Assembly: GCA_954871525.1 (NCBI GenBank)
Contig: OX940869.1
Span: 15,121,001-15,185,000 of the forward strand
Length of the DNA: 64,000 nucleotides
Direction: 5' to 3'
Source of the DNA: Parietaria judaica
Lineage: Eukaryota > Streptophyta > Magnoliopsida > Rosales > Urticaceae
The translations under genes and the position numbers were made by a program. Positions within the stretch are counted from its first letter, which is position 1; every line of letters begins with the position of its first letter. This document shows positions 32,831 through 44,399 of this stretch, one piece after another. A model generated the notes under the pieces. It saw nothing but the letters and a program-made list of their open reading frames with translations, was not told the origin of the DNA and searched no databases.

Positions 32831-34144
32831 TTTATAGGAGCCGTGGCTCTTTAGACCTTTTTGTTCTTATAAAATGGTCTTTTAATCATTTTAATCTTTA
32901 GACAAGATTATCAAACAGGCAGGGAACTGATGAACAGTTCACGCTAGGTCCATCCTGTTTATCTCATCCAAATTAATATGACTATCTTTTAGATGCCTTA
33001 GGTATGATCGATCACTTCCATAGTTAACCTTTTTCTGGATGTCACATCCATATTATTCATTCATTATTTCATAATGGTTTGAGCTCATTTATTTCACTTC
33101 ACCGGACAATCAATATAAACAACTAGAACATTTTATAAATAATAATTTCATTATTATCTACAATGATAAAACTTTGTTTATATAATTGGATATTTGAATT
33201 TCCACGTAAGTCACGTGTATAATAAATATTGTTCTTGAACACAAAAATTTATTATATTTAAACGACTTGCTCCCACTGAAATAATTATCCCATTGCTTTG
33301 ACTAACACAGTCGACTTAAAATTATCTTCCGAATCCTGGATTCAGTCAAAGGTTCCAACCTTAACCAATCATTGGGTTGGGTGATTATCTTATCTTTGTT
33401 CATCTTTCAGCCATTTTCCAAGTTTAAGAACTTTTGAATTACTCCCTTGTAAATTCGAGTGGAAATACCAGCTAGACACTAAAGATAATCAATAAGTGAA
33501 CGAAATCACTTATTCGGACTTTATTGTCTTAACACTAAATACACATCAGATTATTCTATATAATTGGGATTGACATTTTATACTGAAATTGAAAAAGAAA
33601 CTTATTAAACTTTATTATAGGTAGAATGTGTTATGAAATTATTGGTTTGAAATAGTTACATGATGCAAACATGTTCCGGGAAAAACGTTAATTAAACCCA
33701 TTAACTATTTTGTGATAATTTAACCGACTGTACACGTCGTTGTCGTCCTTAGGGAATGGTCACTCTAGGGTGACTCAGCGGGATTAACTGTGTAGTTTGG
33801 TTAAACTAAGTTTTAGTCATAAACTTAATTAATATTCAAAACAAGAACTACCAAAGTTCCATATGATTATTAACTATCACCATAGACGGTCGGGAAGCAC
33901 CAACTTTAGTCTTTGAAACATCGTCCTTAGGGAATGGTCACACTAGGGTGACTCGCAGTCCATTTCCAAGATTCCTTTGTCCCCATATTCTTTTGGAACT
34001 ATCACGGTGTCAAACGTTCCAGTTATGATACTATCAACACAAAATCGCCATCTTTTCCTCGCTAATAAATGGAAGAAACCAAGCTCTTTACTTTAAGAAC
34101 AAGAGTAATCTTGTGATTGTTGAGTGTACGAAACGCCCTCAACA
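32831..34144. other. Non-coding retroelement-derived sequence
   Basis: AT-rich, with no frames of interest. Near 33267 it contains a GCTCCCACT word found near copia junctions, and a roughly 35-bp block beginning TCGTCCTTAGGGAATGG is present twice, at about 33743-33778 and 33921-33957. The last bases (CCTCAACA, to 34144) serve as the LTR end of the next element. I cannot assign the rest. Confidence 0.45.
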
Positions 34145-34147
34145 GTT

Positions 34148-34163
34148 TGGGGCCCACCGAGGG
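34148..34163 (+). promoter_or_regulatory. Probable primer binding site of the decayed Tat element
   Basis: TTTGGGGCCCACCGAGGG follows an LTR-like end CTCAACA. Tat elements commonly begin their internal region with a TTTGGCGCC-type site, of which this looks like a mutated form. Confidence 0.55.
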
Positions 34164-34202
34164 CTCAGTCTCTCTCTATCGCATAGATAGGCGATTGGAA
34201 GA

Positions 34203-35356
34203 ATGGCGACCAATGACAACCGTGAGCACGCTGAAGAACATGTAGTGAAGACGTCGCCCACCAACATGGAACGCAACCAGGTCATAATGGAGAAGCTTCA
34301 TCGAAAACTCGGAGCGGCAACCGCGCGGAACCAATAACTCACTGGTCTGCTGGACCACACCGCCAACGCAACGAGTCAATCACCGCAGAGCCTAGCCGCG
34401 GAGGCATTAGCTCCGAGAGAGGAAGATCATGAGAGGCAGACAGAAGGCTTGGCATCCGCGCAATTTGGAGTAAGCCGAGTCCTCTTCCCTTCTCCCGACG
34501 GCACGTTGCGACGGGAAAACGAGGAGAGGTTCCACCGCGAGAATGGAACACCATCTCCCTCACATCGCCCAGTACAAGAGCATCACCAACAAGGAGCACT
34601 GACAACAGCAGCAGAAGCACGGATTCAGGAACGCATCGACCGAGTGCTCCAGGAGCTGACCTCGAAGATGGGGTATGTGACTTCGTAGGAGCGACGAGCG
34701 CGGCCCCAGAAATCGACAGACTCGTCAAGGAATCTAGATTCACACCCTTCTCGCCACTCATCAGTAGCGTCAGGATCGACGAGATGCCCAATATTAGACC
34801 GACGACGTATAAAGGAGCTACCGACCCCAACACCCACATCAAGGCATTCAGAATCGCGACGAAATGAATCAACACGCGAGGACCGGAGCGAGAGGCCATC
34901 ATGTGTTATTTGTTCGTCAACAGCCTACAAGGATCAGCCTTGGACTGGTTTGCCAGACTCCCCTCCAATTCAGTCAGCTGTTTTGACCACTTCGTCTCCC
35001 ATTTCCTATGACATTATTCGATGTTCGTACAGAATGAGGTAAGCGTGACTGATCTGTGGTTGCTAGAGCAGGGAGAGGGGGAGACCCTGAGGAAGTTCGT
35101 CGGAAGGTTTAAAGATGTAATGGCTCGGGTGGCCGGGTTAGATAACGGCGTCACAATCCTGGCCTTAAAGCATAGCCTATGGTTTGAAGCGCCATTCCGA
35201 GAAGAGTTCATCAAGGCACGAACGTCGACGATCGAGGACGCCCTCCATAAGGCCTCAATATTTATGCAGATGGAAGAGGAAAAATCAGCATTAGCCAGGA
35301 AGTACAGATCGAGGGGCAAGGGAAAGCCACAGGAGAAGAAAAAAAGCAAAGAGTAA
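34203..35356 (+). pseudogene. gag of the decayed Tat element
   Basis: Starts with an ATG at 34203 and continues through stops at about 34336 and 34686 and a frame change near 34860. The retroviral-gag-like capsid part lies at about 34880-35290, with Leu-Asp-Trp-Phe at 34950 and Glu-Thr-Leu-Arg-Lys-Phe-Val-Gly-Arg-Phe at 35080-35110. A basic tail with Lys/Arg and Glu follows (35277-35356). The zinc-knuckle area around 35500-35560 keeps His-Arg-Thr-Lys-Gly-His but the frame is broken. Confidence 0.8.
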
Positions 35357-35613
35357 AAATACGTCTCGCCGATAAGAGCGAAGCGAGAAGAGGAAGGAAG
35401 CAAGGGGTTTGGCCAGCCGCACGGTCGAGAGGGCTAGAGGCAGGCGGTCTACAACGTCGAGGAGAGGCGAGAACCAGCGGAAGGAGAGCAAGGGCAAAGG
35501 ACACGGCCCAGATATTCGAACAAATCTGCAGTTTCCATAGGACGAAGGGACATTCCACCGAGGACTACGCCGCGTTAAAGAGAAGACTCGTAGAGAGATG
35601 GACAAAGGGAGAA

Positions 35614-36255
35614 ATGCAGGGAATGGACCTAGGAGATCCTTACGAACAAAGGCAGGACGGTCGACAACAACCTCGACAGGAAGAGCCACAACAGAGAAAC
35701 GAAGGGGGAAACACCTGGCAAAGAAGGAAACCCCCGGCTGACCAGGCGACGAATCAGCAAGCAGGACGAGAAAGCAGCAAAGGCGAACCACCAAAGATGA
35801 GGAGAATAATCGAGATGATCATGGGAGGATCGTATCTATGCGATGACTCTGTTAACAACATCAAAACCTATCAGAGAAAGGCGAAAGACCACAACCGGGG
35901 AGAAGTGACGATGGGAGGTGTCGGCACCGAAATAGCTTTCATCGAGGATGACACCTGCGCCGACCCTCATGACGACGCGCTAGTATTGTCGTTGGGAGTC
36001 AAAAACTGCGATGTCGGCATGATACTGGTCGAAAATGGGAGCTCCGTCGACGTCATCTTCTACGATGCACAAAAGGGAATGGACATAGAAGGGATGGAGA
36101 TCCAGGTTAAACCAAGAAGCGTCTCGGGGTTCAACGGAGATGTCGCGACGTTGCTCGGAACGGTCAGGCTGCCGGTGAGTGCAGGGAGCATCAACAAGAT
36201 GAACACACTGATGGTACTGGATTGCCCATCGATCTTCAACATGATCCTCAGATGA
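35614..36255 (+). pseudogene. Protease region of the decayed Tat element
   Basis: A 213-codon frame covering the end of gag (Gln/Arg/Pro-rich) and the aspartic protease. The active-site motif, Val-Asp-Asn-Gly-Ser-Ser in the complete Tat element of this window, is here Val-Glu-Asn-Gly-Ser-Ser: the catalytic Asp has become Glu. The later Gly-Phe-Asn-Gly and Ile-Phe-Asn-Met-Ile blocks are in place. The frame stops at 36253. Confidence 0.8.
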
Positions 36256-36438
36256 CCATGGATACATTCCATGAGGGCGGTTCCGTGGACGTATCACCAG
36301 GTCATCAAGTTCCCGGGGAAAGAAGGTAAAGAGGAGGAGATCAAGGGAAATGTGGACGCATACCGAACCTGCTACCTAATGATCAATAAGACGATGGCGC
36401 AGGGAGAAGAGAAGAAGAAATAGCGATTATAGCAATTA

Positions 36439-37551
36439 TTGCCGCCGACTGTCGATTCGGCGGCACGAGGAGAAGGAGGCAACAAGAGCATCGGAGCGTC
36501 CGAAGAAAGGGAACAAGAGCACCGAGAGAGAGGACCACGGATAAAAGAGGTGGAGCAAGTTTGCATTGATGACTCGGAGACAACCCGAACCTTTGGCATA
36601 GGAGTAGGGCTCGATCCAGATATCATGCAACGACTGGTTGAGTTCCTGAATAAGAATAGGCTCTGCTTTGCATGGACCCACGAGGACATGCCGGGAGTAG
36701 ACCCGTCGATTGTGTCTCATCGGCTCAATGCCGATCCGACCCATCGACCGGTTAAACAGTAGAGGAGGAAGCTGGCACCAGACCGAAACAAGATCATCAA
36801 CGACGAGGTGGAAAGGCTGCTGAAAACAGGGGCACTCAGGGAAGTCAAATACCCTGAATGGTTGGCTAATACCGTCGTTGTGAAGAAAAAGAGAGGGAAG
36901 TGGCGAGTGTGCGTGGATTTCACCAACCTCAACAAAGCACATCCAAAGGATAGCTTTCCGATGTCACACATTGATCGGCTTGTCGAGGCCACCCACGGAT
37001 ACGAGCTATTGAGCTTCATGGATGCGTACTTAGGCTACAACCAGATTAGAATGCACCCGGACGACGAAGAGAAGACAGCCTTCATCAGCGAAAGAGGGAC
37101 ATACTGCTACAAGGTCATGCCCTTCGGGCTGAAGAACGCGTGTGCGACCTACCATCGGCTAGGGACCAAGATGTTTGGCAAGTCGATCGGAGGAACGATG
37201 GAAGTCTACATCAATGACATGGTGGTGAAGTCCTTAAAAGCAACAGCGCATATAGAGCACCTAGCATATTGCTTCAAGATCCTCAGCCAGCACAAGATGA
37301 AGCTCAACCCCCGCCAAATGCACCTTCGGGGTAGCATCCGGGAAATTCCTCAACTACATGGTACCCGGCGAGGAATAGAAGCGGATCCAAACCAAATCAA
37401 AGCCATCAAAGGCATGCCATCACCTCGAAACAAGCGGTCGGTACAGAAGCTGATCAGAAGAATTGCGGCCCTGAACAGGTTTATTTCCCGTTCGACAAAC
37501 AAGGCCCTTCTTTTCTATCAATTGCTCCGGAAGAACAAGAACTTCGAGTAG
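36439..37551 (+). pseudogene. Reverse transcriptase of the decayed Tat element
   Basis: A pre-RT linker (36439-36762) ends in a TAG, after which RT runs open from about 36763 to 37551. Blocks are Trp-Arg-Val-Cys-Val-Asp-Phe-Thr-Asn-Leu-Asn, Ser-Phe-Met-Asp-Ala-Tyr and Met-Pro-Phe-Gly-Leu-Lys. The catalytic YVDD box is Tyr-Ile-Asn-Asp, so the first catalytic aspartate is lost. The frame ends with TAG at 37549. Confidence 0.87.
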
Positions 37552-37995
37552 ACCGAGGATTACGAGAGCGCCTTCAAGGAACTCGAGACCTACCTTTCTT
37601 CGCCACCGGTGATGGCCAAGTCGACGCCAAGCGAGCCACTATTCTTGTGAGTCGCGGTATCGGAAGAAGCGGTGAGCGGAGTGCTAATCAGGGAAGACAA
37701 GGGAGAACAGAAGCCTGTCTCTTACATCAAATGAAAGCTCCGCGACGCAGAGAGAAGGTACCCGCAAGTAGATAAACTAGCCCTCCCCGTATATGAGGCG
37801 TCGACTAAGCTAAGGCATCATTTCCAGGCTCATTCCATCGTCGTCCTGACCGAGAGGCCGATACAATCCGCCATCCACAGCCCGAGCCATTCAGAAAGAC
37901 TGACAAAGTGGTCAATCCGGCTAGGTGCATACGACGTCGAGTACCGGGTGCGGACGAGTTTGAAGTCCTAAGTGTTTGCAGATTTCCTGATCGAG
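37552..37995 (+). pseudogene. First RNase H domain of the decayed Tat element
   Basis: The gypsy-type RNase H that Tat elements keep in degenerate form. Pro-Val-Ser-Tyr, Ala-Glu-Arg-Arg-Tyr-Pro and Leu-Thr-Glu-Arg-Pro blocks occur between stops at about 37648, 37731 and 37969. Confidence 0.7.
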
Positions 37996-38025
37996 CTCCC
38001 AACCGACGAGACGGAGTTCAGTAAT

Positions 38026-38460
38026 GAAAGCGGGACTTGGAGACTGAACATCGACGGATCTGCGACATCGTAAGGATCAGGCATTGGGATTAGGTTGGTC
38101 TCGCCTATGGGAGATGTCGTGGAGAAAGCGAGTCGGCTCAGCTACCACGCCACGAACAACGAAGCCAAATACGAAGCACTCATCGTCGGAATAGAGTCGG
38201 CTCTAGCAATCAGGGTCAAGTGTTTGGAAGTCTTCTCGAACTCTCAATTGGTGGTTAACCAAGTCAACGAAGAATACGAGCCACACGATGAAAGAATGGG
38301 GGCTTACGCCCGGGTCGCTGAGGTCATTTCGAAGAGATTCGCGCGCTTCGGCGTCACCCAAGTAACGAGGGGGGACAACACGTTCGCCGACGCTCTCGCA
38401 GGACTAGGGTCGACGACTGGGGCAGGAATGCCGCGCACAGTCACGGTGGAGACAATTTAG
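38026..38460 (+). pseudogene. Second, archaeal-type RNase H (aRNH) of the decayed Tat element
   Basis: A second RNase H is the hallmark of the Tat lineage. It starts with Asn-Ile-Asp-Gly-Ser at about 38047, has a TAA at 38071, then reads open from 38095: Asn-Asn-Glu-Ala-Lys-Tyr-Glu-Ala-Leu, Ser-Gln-Leu-Val-Val-Asn-Gln-Val, Ala-Asp-Ala-Leu. The catalytic Asp of the usual Ser-Asp-Ser-Gln is Asn here (Ser-Asn-Ser-Gln), so it is likely inactive. Confidence 0.82.
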
Positions 38461-39507
38461 AAACCCAGCATTTCGAGGGCGGAGGACCCAGAGAAGAAGA
38501 TGGCAAAGATCGACGACTGTCGCCGAGACAAACTTTTGAGCAACGCGGAGCTGTTCAACATTAAAGACGACGACCAGGAGGCTGCCATGGGAGAGGAACA
38601 GGACGTGGTCAACGACGACGAAGGCGATGACTGGCAGACTCCCCTCACTAAATATATTCTCGACCGAACCATGCCCGATGACCGACAAGAGGCGAGGAGG
38701 ATCAAGACGAAGAGTTCGAGATACGTCATGCTACAGCTGAGGTTGTACAAACGCAGCTTCACCGGCCCTTACCTGAGATGCCTTGGAAGAAGGGAAGCCG
38801 AGCACGTGCTGCGGGAGCTGTATGAAAGGCGGTGCGGAAACCATTCCAACGGTCGATCGCTCCTAAAGAAAGTCAAGAGGCAAGGCTTCTTCTGGGAGAC
38901 CATGGCAGCCGAATGCAATAATCACGCCAAGAAATGCGACAGATGTCAACGTCACACCCCCTTCATCAATTGCCCGGTGGAAGAGCTCTCAGCGGTCTCC
39001 GTCCTATACCCATTCATGAAGTGGTCGATGGATATCGTCGGGCCCATGCCCGTCGGAAAGAGGCAGAAGCGGTTCATGCTGGTGGCGACGGATTTTTTCA
39101 CCAAGTGGACGGAAGCCGAGTCCTACGCCAATATTAAGGATTCCAACGTAGAGAGCTACGTCTGGAAGAATGTATTCACCCGATTCAGGTTGCCGAGAGA
39201 AATCATTCCCGATAACGGATCAGAGTTCATCTCAAAACATTTCCAAGATTTTTGTAAAAGGTGGAGAGTTAAGTTGAACACCTCGACGCCTCGATACCCA
39301 CAAGGCAACGGGAACGCTGAGGCAGTCAACAAGACGATCGTCGACACCATCAAGAAAAGGCTCGACAAAAAGAAGGGACTGTGACCAGAAGAGTTTCCAG
39401 GAGTATTATAGGCATACCGGACAACACCTCATTCAGCGACAGGAGAATCTCCCTTCGCCCTGGCTTTCGGAGTCAAGGCAATGACCCCCGGCGAAGCAGG
39501 AATTGTA
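38461..39507 (+). pseudogene. Integrase of the decayed Tat element
   Basis: Open from 38500 to 39384. The zinc-binding domain has the His pair near 38800-38840 and Cys-Asp-Arg-Cys at 38936. The core shows Met-Asp-Ile-Val-Gly (39029), Pro-Asp-Asn-Gly (39208) and Gly-Asn-Ala-Glu (39310), so all catalytic residues are kept. A TGA at 39382 and a TAG-like break near 39410 interrupt the C-terminal part, which then ends within a few codons of 39507 where a deletion joins it to the 3' region. Confidence 0.85.
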
Positions 39508-39526
39508 AGCCTTAGGCGGGCAACGG

Positions 39527-39561
39527 CCCCGCAAAAAAAAAAAAAAGGGGGGGGGGGGGGG
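39527..39561. repeat. Homopurine tract, A14 followed by G15
   Basis: A run of about 14 A directly followed by about 15 G, at the junction between truncated pol and the 3' region. In the complete Tat element an A20 tract (52055-52074) and a PPT-like word stand at the matching place. Confidence 0.9.
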
Positions 39562-39861
39562 ACAAATATACACATACATAAAACACATTCGAAAAAGAAA
39601 AGCCGCACTTATATATTCATATCCAAAATCCAGTTACAGACACAAGTCACAAACTACAAACAACCCAAGAAACAAGGGAAATAAGCCCCACGTCACGACC
39701 GACAAATACCAAACTCTTAGAAGCTTAGGTCCCGAAGAAGGTGCTTCAGATCGCCGGAATCAAGGACGTCTTCACCTCATCCAGAGGACCCAATATCCCC
39801 CTCGGAAACTTTGTCAAGTAGACGCTGCTTTCCACACCCCTGAGTCGAGTCGAGGAGGGCC

Positions 39862-40590
39862 TTACGATGAGAAGTCGATTAGGTACTCGACGTCGTCATC
39901 ACCATGGCCAGCATCTTAAGCCGGCGCTAGCACCTCTGGCATCGGAGCAGGAGCGCACAAAGGCAAAACGTTAGAACCATATTTACCAACCAACGAAGGA
40001 GCATCGAAGGAGGACTGACCTGGGCACAGCGCCGCCACCCGGGAGTCATCGACGGAAGGAGGGTTGTATGGAGACAAAGGAGGCGAGTTAGGATCCGCTG
40101 CGGCTTTTCATTCCCAATCCACCGCGTCGCGGGTATACTCGTCACGAAGAGTGTACCACATCTCGAGGCACGATCGAAGACCTTCGATCGTCGCATCGGC
40201 AAGGATACTCTCTACCAAGAGGATATTGGACCGACACCCGGCGAGGAGTCGATGAGAATTAATAGACTCATCGAGCGTCTGACACCTCTCCGACAGCCGA
40301 GCGAGTTTTCCCTGAGCCGTTATGAATAACTCCTGACGAGCGGCTCTCTCCTCGGCAGCCTCTCCTCGCGTCTGCTCCATCTCCTTGCGTAACTCCGCAT
40401 TGATGGCCCTCTCCGCGAGAGCCTCCTGTTGAGCCGCCGCCAAATTTGACGAGTAAATGGTGATCGCAGACTGAAAACATCGCAGTTGGGCGGACATCTC
40501 TTTGACCACATCGGCGACTTGAGCCTCGTCAACGGTGGACGGTCCCGCAGCTTGGCAGATCTGGGCGAGGCGACCAACCTTCTTCTGGAG
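39862..40590 (-). pseudogene. Antisense coiled-coil gene remnant of the decayed Tat element
   Basis: On the - strand, 40509-40108 encodes about 133 residues of heptad-like coiled coil rich in Ala, Glu, Arg and Gln. Downstream, in another frame, an acidic end (Gly-Asp-Asp-Asp-Val-Glu-Tyr) closes with TAA at 39862-39864. The complete Tat element has the same design, a coiled coil then an acidic tail ending close to the tandem repeats, on its antisense strand (53942-53206). Frame changes make this copy a pseudogene. Plant Tat elements are known to carry antisense ORFs between pol and 3' LTR; function unknown. Confidence 0.62.
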
Positions 40591-40966
40591 GTCTAGATTA
40601 GAAATTTGTTTATGATTACAATGTAGTTCCTGGCATCCGTGATCCAGTGCGACTCCTTGGTATCAACAGCGGAGCCAAAGCATAAGCCAATGAACTAATA
40701 TCACAAGACAACTAAGCAAATACATAGAAAAGTTCTCACTGATCAAAGAAAGAGTTGATCGGAAGGACGCTGAGATAGAAAGAGTAAACACAAGAGAAAA
40801 ACGTGGTTGACCCGATGATCAAAGCTTTGTCAAAAGAAAAGCACCTTCGTCATACAAATTCTAGAAGGATCAGAGACCTCTAGATATTTGTGGTCTATTC
40901 TAACACGTTGAACTTTTACTTTAAAGTATCAAGTTCTAGAACAAAATTAGTTTATTTGTTAAAGTT
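40591..40966. other. Unassigned AT-rich stretch
   Basis: No ORF. TGGTATCAACAGCGGAGCC (40673-40691) resembles a copia primer binding site with its neighbouring bases, but no LTR end stands before it. The stretch may be leader of a lost copia. Confidence 0.4.
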
Positions 40967-41945
40967 TGAGCATAATTATAACTAATAAAGGCAAGTTTCT
41001 TCATTTTATGTTCATACCATGGTTTGAAGCTAAATTTAATATGTGGTTATCAAGCTAAGAAAATGAAGTCCCTAAGATATCACACCGATAATCTTAAATT
41101 TTCTCCAATCAAAGAGAATCATTAGAAGAAACCAATAGGGACATTAAATGACATCTCAAAATTGATTGCTACATGTAATTAAGAAAAGGGAAGAGTCTCT
41201 GATATCTTTGAGATATTCTTATACATGTAGCCACTAGTAATAAAAGACTAATAGTACTGGAATGAATCAAACTCTAAAATCTCACATGGAATCTAAACCT
41301 TATTTTTTAAGGGGACACTGAGACTACAACAAACGGGTTAAGGGCCCACTCAGGCCAGCACATTAATTATGAAAGAATTTACTAATTAATATGATTAATT
41401 AATAATGACCTAATGGGATTAGGCTCATTTACTGGGCCATAAAGCCCATTAGGTCATTTATACACTATGGGTTATAAATACCCTAAGTCTATTCATAATT
41501 GACATGAGATTCTATTCATAATTGACATGAGATTCACACTCTGAGAAACCCTAATAGAGAGAAAAATGTGGCAGCCCCTACCACCACCCTAGGCGCATGT
41601 TTTCTCCTCCTGTTGCCCCGATTGGTTCGCCTTCCAAACACTGAGGAGGACCTAACCTGTCCGACGAACTGTTTTCAAGTGTAAAAGATGTTCCCGCAAT
41701 GACGTGGCGGACAATATAGAGGCACGACATTTGACGTGCTATGATCCGTAAAAATGCAGCAGCTGATAAAACAAAGAACGAGAAGAAATCGGCCAGAAAA
41801 TACCAGTTGGCAAAAGTACCAAAAGTCTGGTAACGTATCGAAACCAAACTATCTTGATTCTCGTTGTTAATCTAGATCTTTATTGTTCGGTGACATCCCG
41901 TGATTTCCGTCTCGAGATTGAGAAAACTCATTGAAAAACCCAACA
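40967..41945 (+). mobile_element. Copia solo LTR, about 980 bp
   Basis: Ends in AAAAACCCAACA at 41945 and is related over its right half to the LTR at 1-511, including the block TAATTAATAATGAC and the Cys-poor end GAGATTGAGAAAA. AAGTTT is present on both sides (40962-40967 and 41945-41950), overlapping the ends by one base, so the duplication is AAGTT or AGTTT. No primer binding site follows and no internal region precedes it, so it is a solo LTR. A TATA-like TTATAAATAC lies at about 41472-41481. Confidence 0.78.
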
Positions 41946-42264
41946 AGTTTCACATAACATTCGAATTAATTAGAGAAAACATAGGTTTCAAATGTTTAAC
42001 ATTACGTTACTTCAATTTTAATTTAAATGCGATATATTTCATCATATACGTTTTTAGATATTTTTTTTTAATTTTTTTTATCTATGTGGTGAAAGAGGAA
42101 CTGCCCAATCATATTATGAAGTGTCTCATTGGAATATAAAAATGTTTGGATTTTTTTAGAGCTTAATGGTGAAAATGGAGCGTCCCAATATCAGTTGGTA
42201 CACAAATTTAATTAATATTGTTATTATTTACACTGATATGGAAACTTCTAAATATAGATGTAGA
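41946..42264. other. AT-rich stretch without features
   Basis: No gene is seen. It may be part of the - strand Tat-like element whose LTR lies at 43298-44255. The last five bases GTAGA (42260-42264) are the target of the next LTR. Confidence 0.4.
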
Positions 42265-43245
42265 TATTTGGTGTTGAGGTTGTTAAGGCGACCGAGATGA
42301 AATTTGTGGTGGCTTTATGGTGCTGAGCTGAGGTGGATAGCGACTGTGATGGCTCTGAGGGTTGTTGAGCGACCGAGATGGTTCTGAGATCGTTGTATGT
42401 GGTGGTAGGTGTTGACGTGGTTCCCCGCATCAATGGTCACAATAACTTGTGGATGTCTAATATTAATTTGATTTGGTGGAAACTGATCTTTCACGTTGCA
42501 GACTCTCAAATACTCTCTTTTATATATAAGTATAAATAGATAAGCGGTAAATGAATATGATGATATTTTAGAGAGGTTCGTCCCAAGGCGGTACTTCACT
42601 ATGTCCTCTGTTAGTTTATTTCAACAAAAAACATGAACATAAAGCTAGAGACAACAATCTTGTTCGAAAGAGAAGAAGTAGAGGGAAAAACATAGAAAAC
42701 TCTCAATACAGTAAAAATGCTGGACAAAAAGCTCACAATAATTATCTCTAGTGAACGTGTGTGTAATCCTTCGTCTTGAGCTGATATTTATAGACATCAA
42801 ATTTCCCCGTTAGATTTCCTAGAAATTTGGGGTCGCATCTCCGAGTTCACCGGACTGACTAATCGTCCATCTGACACGTGCTCCATGACTACGTCCTTTC
42901 CGTCGAGCTAGAGCATTTAACTGAATAGAGTCATTGTTAATTTGACTTCATGCTCCTTGGCTACTGCTTGATTTGAATCAATTGATCCGGACGGGATATA
43001 AGACGATTATGTCCTTCATTCCTCTTGTTGTTTGTTGGATAGTTTTTTGGGCTTTTAGCCCTTTAACTTCTTTCGTGGGCTTTTATTATTGCCAATTACT
43101 TTGATTAGGCTTTTGGCTTTGTCTCGGGCTCATTTGAATACTTAATATTTTTTGAACGTTTAATTTGTTTTATTACGAATTTAATTAATTCATAATTTCA
43201 TATGACATGTCGTCTCAAATAAAATGACGAATTTGTACATCAACA
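42265..43245 (-). mobile_element. Solo LTR, 981 bp
   Basis: On the - strand it starts TGTTGATGTACAAATTCG at 43245 and ends near ...CCAAATA at 42265. GTAGA is repeated on both sides (42260-42264 and 43246-43250). It contains a - strand TATA (TCTATAAATATC, about 42785-42797) and the GTACCGCCTTGGGACGAACC block near 42573-42600 typical of plant gypsy LTR leaders. The right end of the LTR reads TA rather than TG, so the left border is less certain. No internal region. Confidence 0.7.
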
Positions 43246-43280
43246 GTAGAGACTCGAGGCTTGAACTTGTCGGGAGCCAC

Positions 43281-43297
43281 TTCCTCTAGCGCCAAAA
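43281..43297 (-). promoter_or_regulatory. Primer binding site of a truncated - strand Tat-like element
   Basis: On the - strand TTTTGGCGCTAGAGGAAG follows the LTR end CACCAACA; the complete Tat element has TTTTGGCGCTAGAAGGAG in the same place. Confidence 0.82.
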
Positions 43298-44255
43298 TGT
43301 TGGTGCCGAAAATAGATCAAACATTTTAGCGGCCCAAAGCTGGATATTGGGCCAGGTGAATTGTCGTTTGTTGACTTTCCTAGGCTAGATGCTTTACTCA
43401 CTGGTCTAGAAGGAATCACTGGATCGGATTGTCCGCTAACCGTCGGACTGCAACTGATTCCTCCAACTCGTTACCACAAAGCCGTGGGGCCCAAGATATA
43501 GGTCGGCGACCGCAAAGAACCGGAACCTCCGTAGGGCAGGTCGGCGATCGAGTCTGGAGACGTCGATATCTGGGAGAGCTGAGGGTGATGATATATGATG
43601 CCGCACCTCGTCACAAATAGAGAGGTTTCTACGTATCTGTTTTACCGGGATCAGGCCATCACATAGTTCAAAGTGGGAGTTGAGGGAATCGTATCTGAGC
43701 TTGCCTGGGCAAGGCGAGAGCTGATAGCGGACACGGCGGTCGGTCGACGTTCGGACCTTCCTCTAGCGCCTCCTTCTAGCTAGCTTCTCCGATTTTATCT
43801 CTGGGGAGTCGGGGATTCCTTTGGCGCCTTCTTTCTAGGTAGCTCTGCCGCTCCGATGTTAGTCGGGTATTTAAACTGGAATATATATAAGAGAAAGAAA
43901 ACGAAGTTATATAGCTGTAGATAGTGTTTGAATGAGTTTATTCGAATTACCGTTTTGTTGAAATGAAACTCCTATTTATAGGAGGCTCCAGGGATCTATG
44001 CGTAGTAAAATATTATCATTTTTGTCCTCTGCGGTGCGACATTGCGCGCCGCGCCGCAGCGTGTGACGCACCCTGATAGGGCGCGCAACGCGCCTTGACG
44101 CCCTGTTACGGCACAGGGACAACACATTTTATCATTTAATTTTTATTTTACTAATAAAAATTATTTTAATATTGGTTTAGCTTCTCGGATTTGAGATATG
44201 AGCCTCCGGAGGACTTTTTGAGCCAGATATTATTTGGGAAAAATCACCCGTAACA
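43298..44255 (-). mobile_element. 5' LTR of a truncated - strand Tat-like element
   Basis: Read on the - strand it starts TGTTACGGGTG at 44255 and ends GGCACCAACA at 43298, followed by the primer binding site. A - strand TATA (TCCTATAAATAGG) lies at about 43973-43986. The internal region to the left is only a few hundred bases before other sequence, so the element is cut. The GC-rich words GCGCGCCGCGCC at about 44045-44058 are in U3. Confidence 0.8.
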
Positions 44256-44399
44256 ATTTTTTATGTTAATTAACAGTATTAAAAATATTAAATTTCATTA
44301 ATATAAAGACTTATTAACGAAATACAATGAGTTGTTTTTTTAAAAAAAAAAATTGTAATTAAACAGATATTTTGTAAAATTTTCTTTAATAATCATAAG
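44256..44399. other. AT-rich flank of the complete Tat element
   Basis: No gene. Ends with the target ATAAG (44395-44399). Confidence 0.6.

Larger units (their letters stand above)
34145..40590 (+). mobile_element. Decayed Tat-like Ty3/gypsy element (internal region)
   Basis: An internal region with primer binding site, gag, protease, RT, RNase H, a second archaeal-type RNase H and integrase in Tat order. It is followed by a homopurine tract and an antisense coiled-coil gene remnant. No complete LTR is attached on either side, and the end of pol is joined to the 3' region by a deletion near 39510. Catalytic residues are lost in protease, RT and the second RNase H. Confidence 0.85.

Noticed and set aside
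34118..34144. A 27-bp stretch starting TGTTGAG and ending CTCAACA before the Tat primer site, as if a tiny LTR
   Set aside because: Too short for an LTR. I treat only the CTCAACA end as the LTR remnant.
1..41945. Pairing the LTR at 1-511 with the one at 40967-41945 as the two LTRs of one giant nested copia
   Set aside because: They are related but differ in most of the stretch between about 70 and 380. The right one has its own target duplication, which fits a solo LTR.
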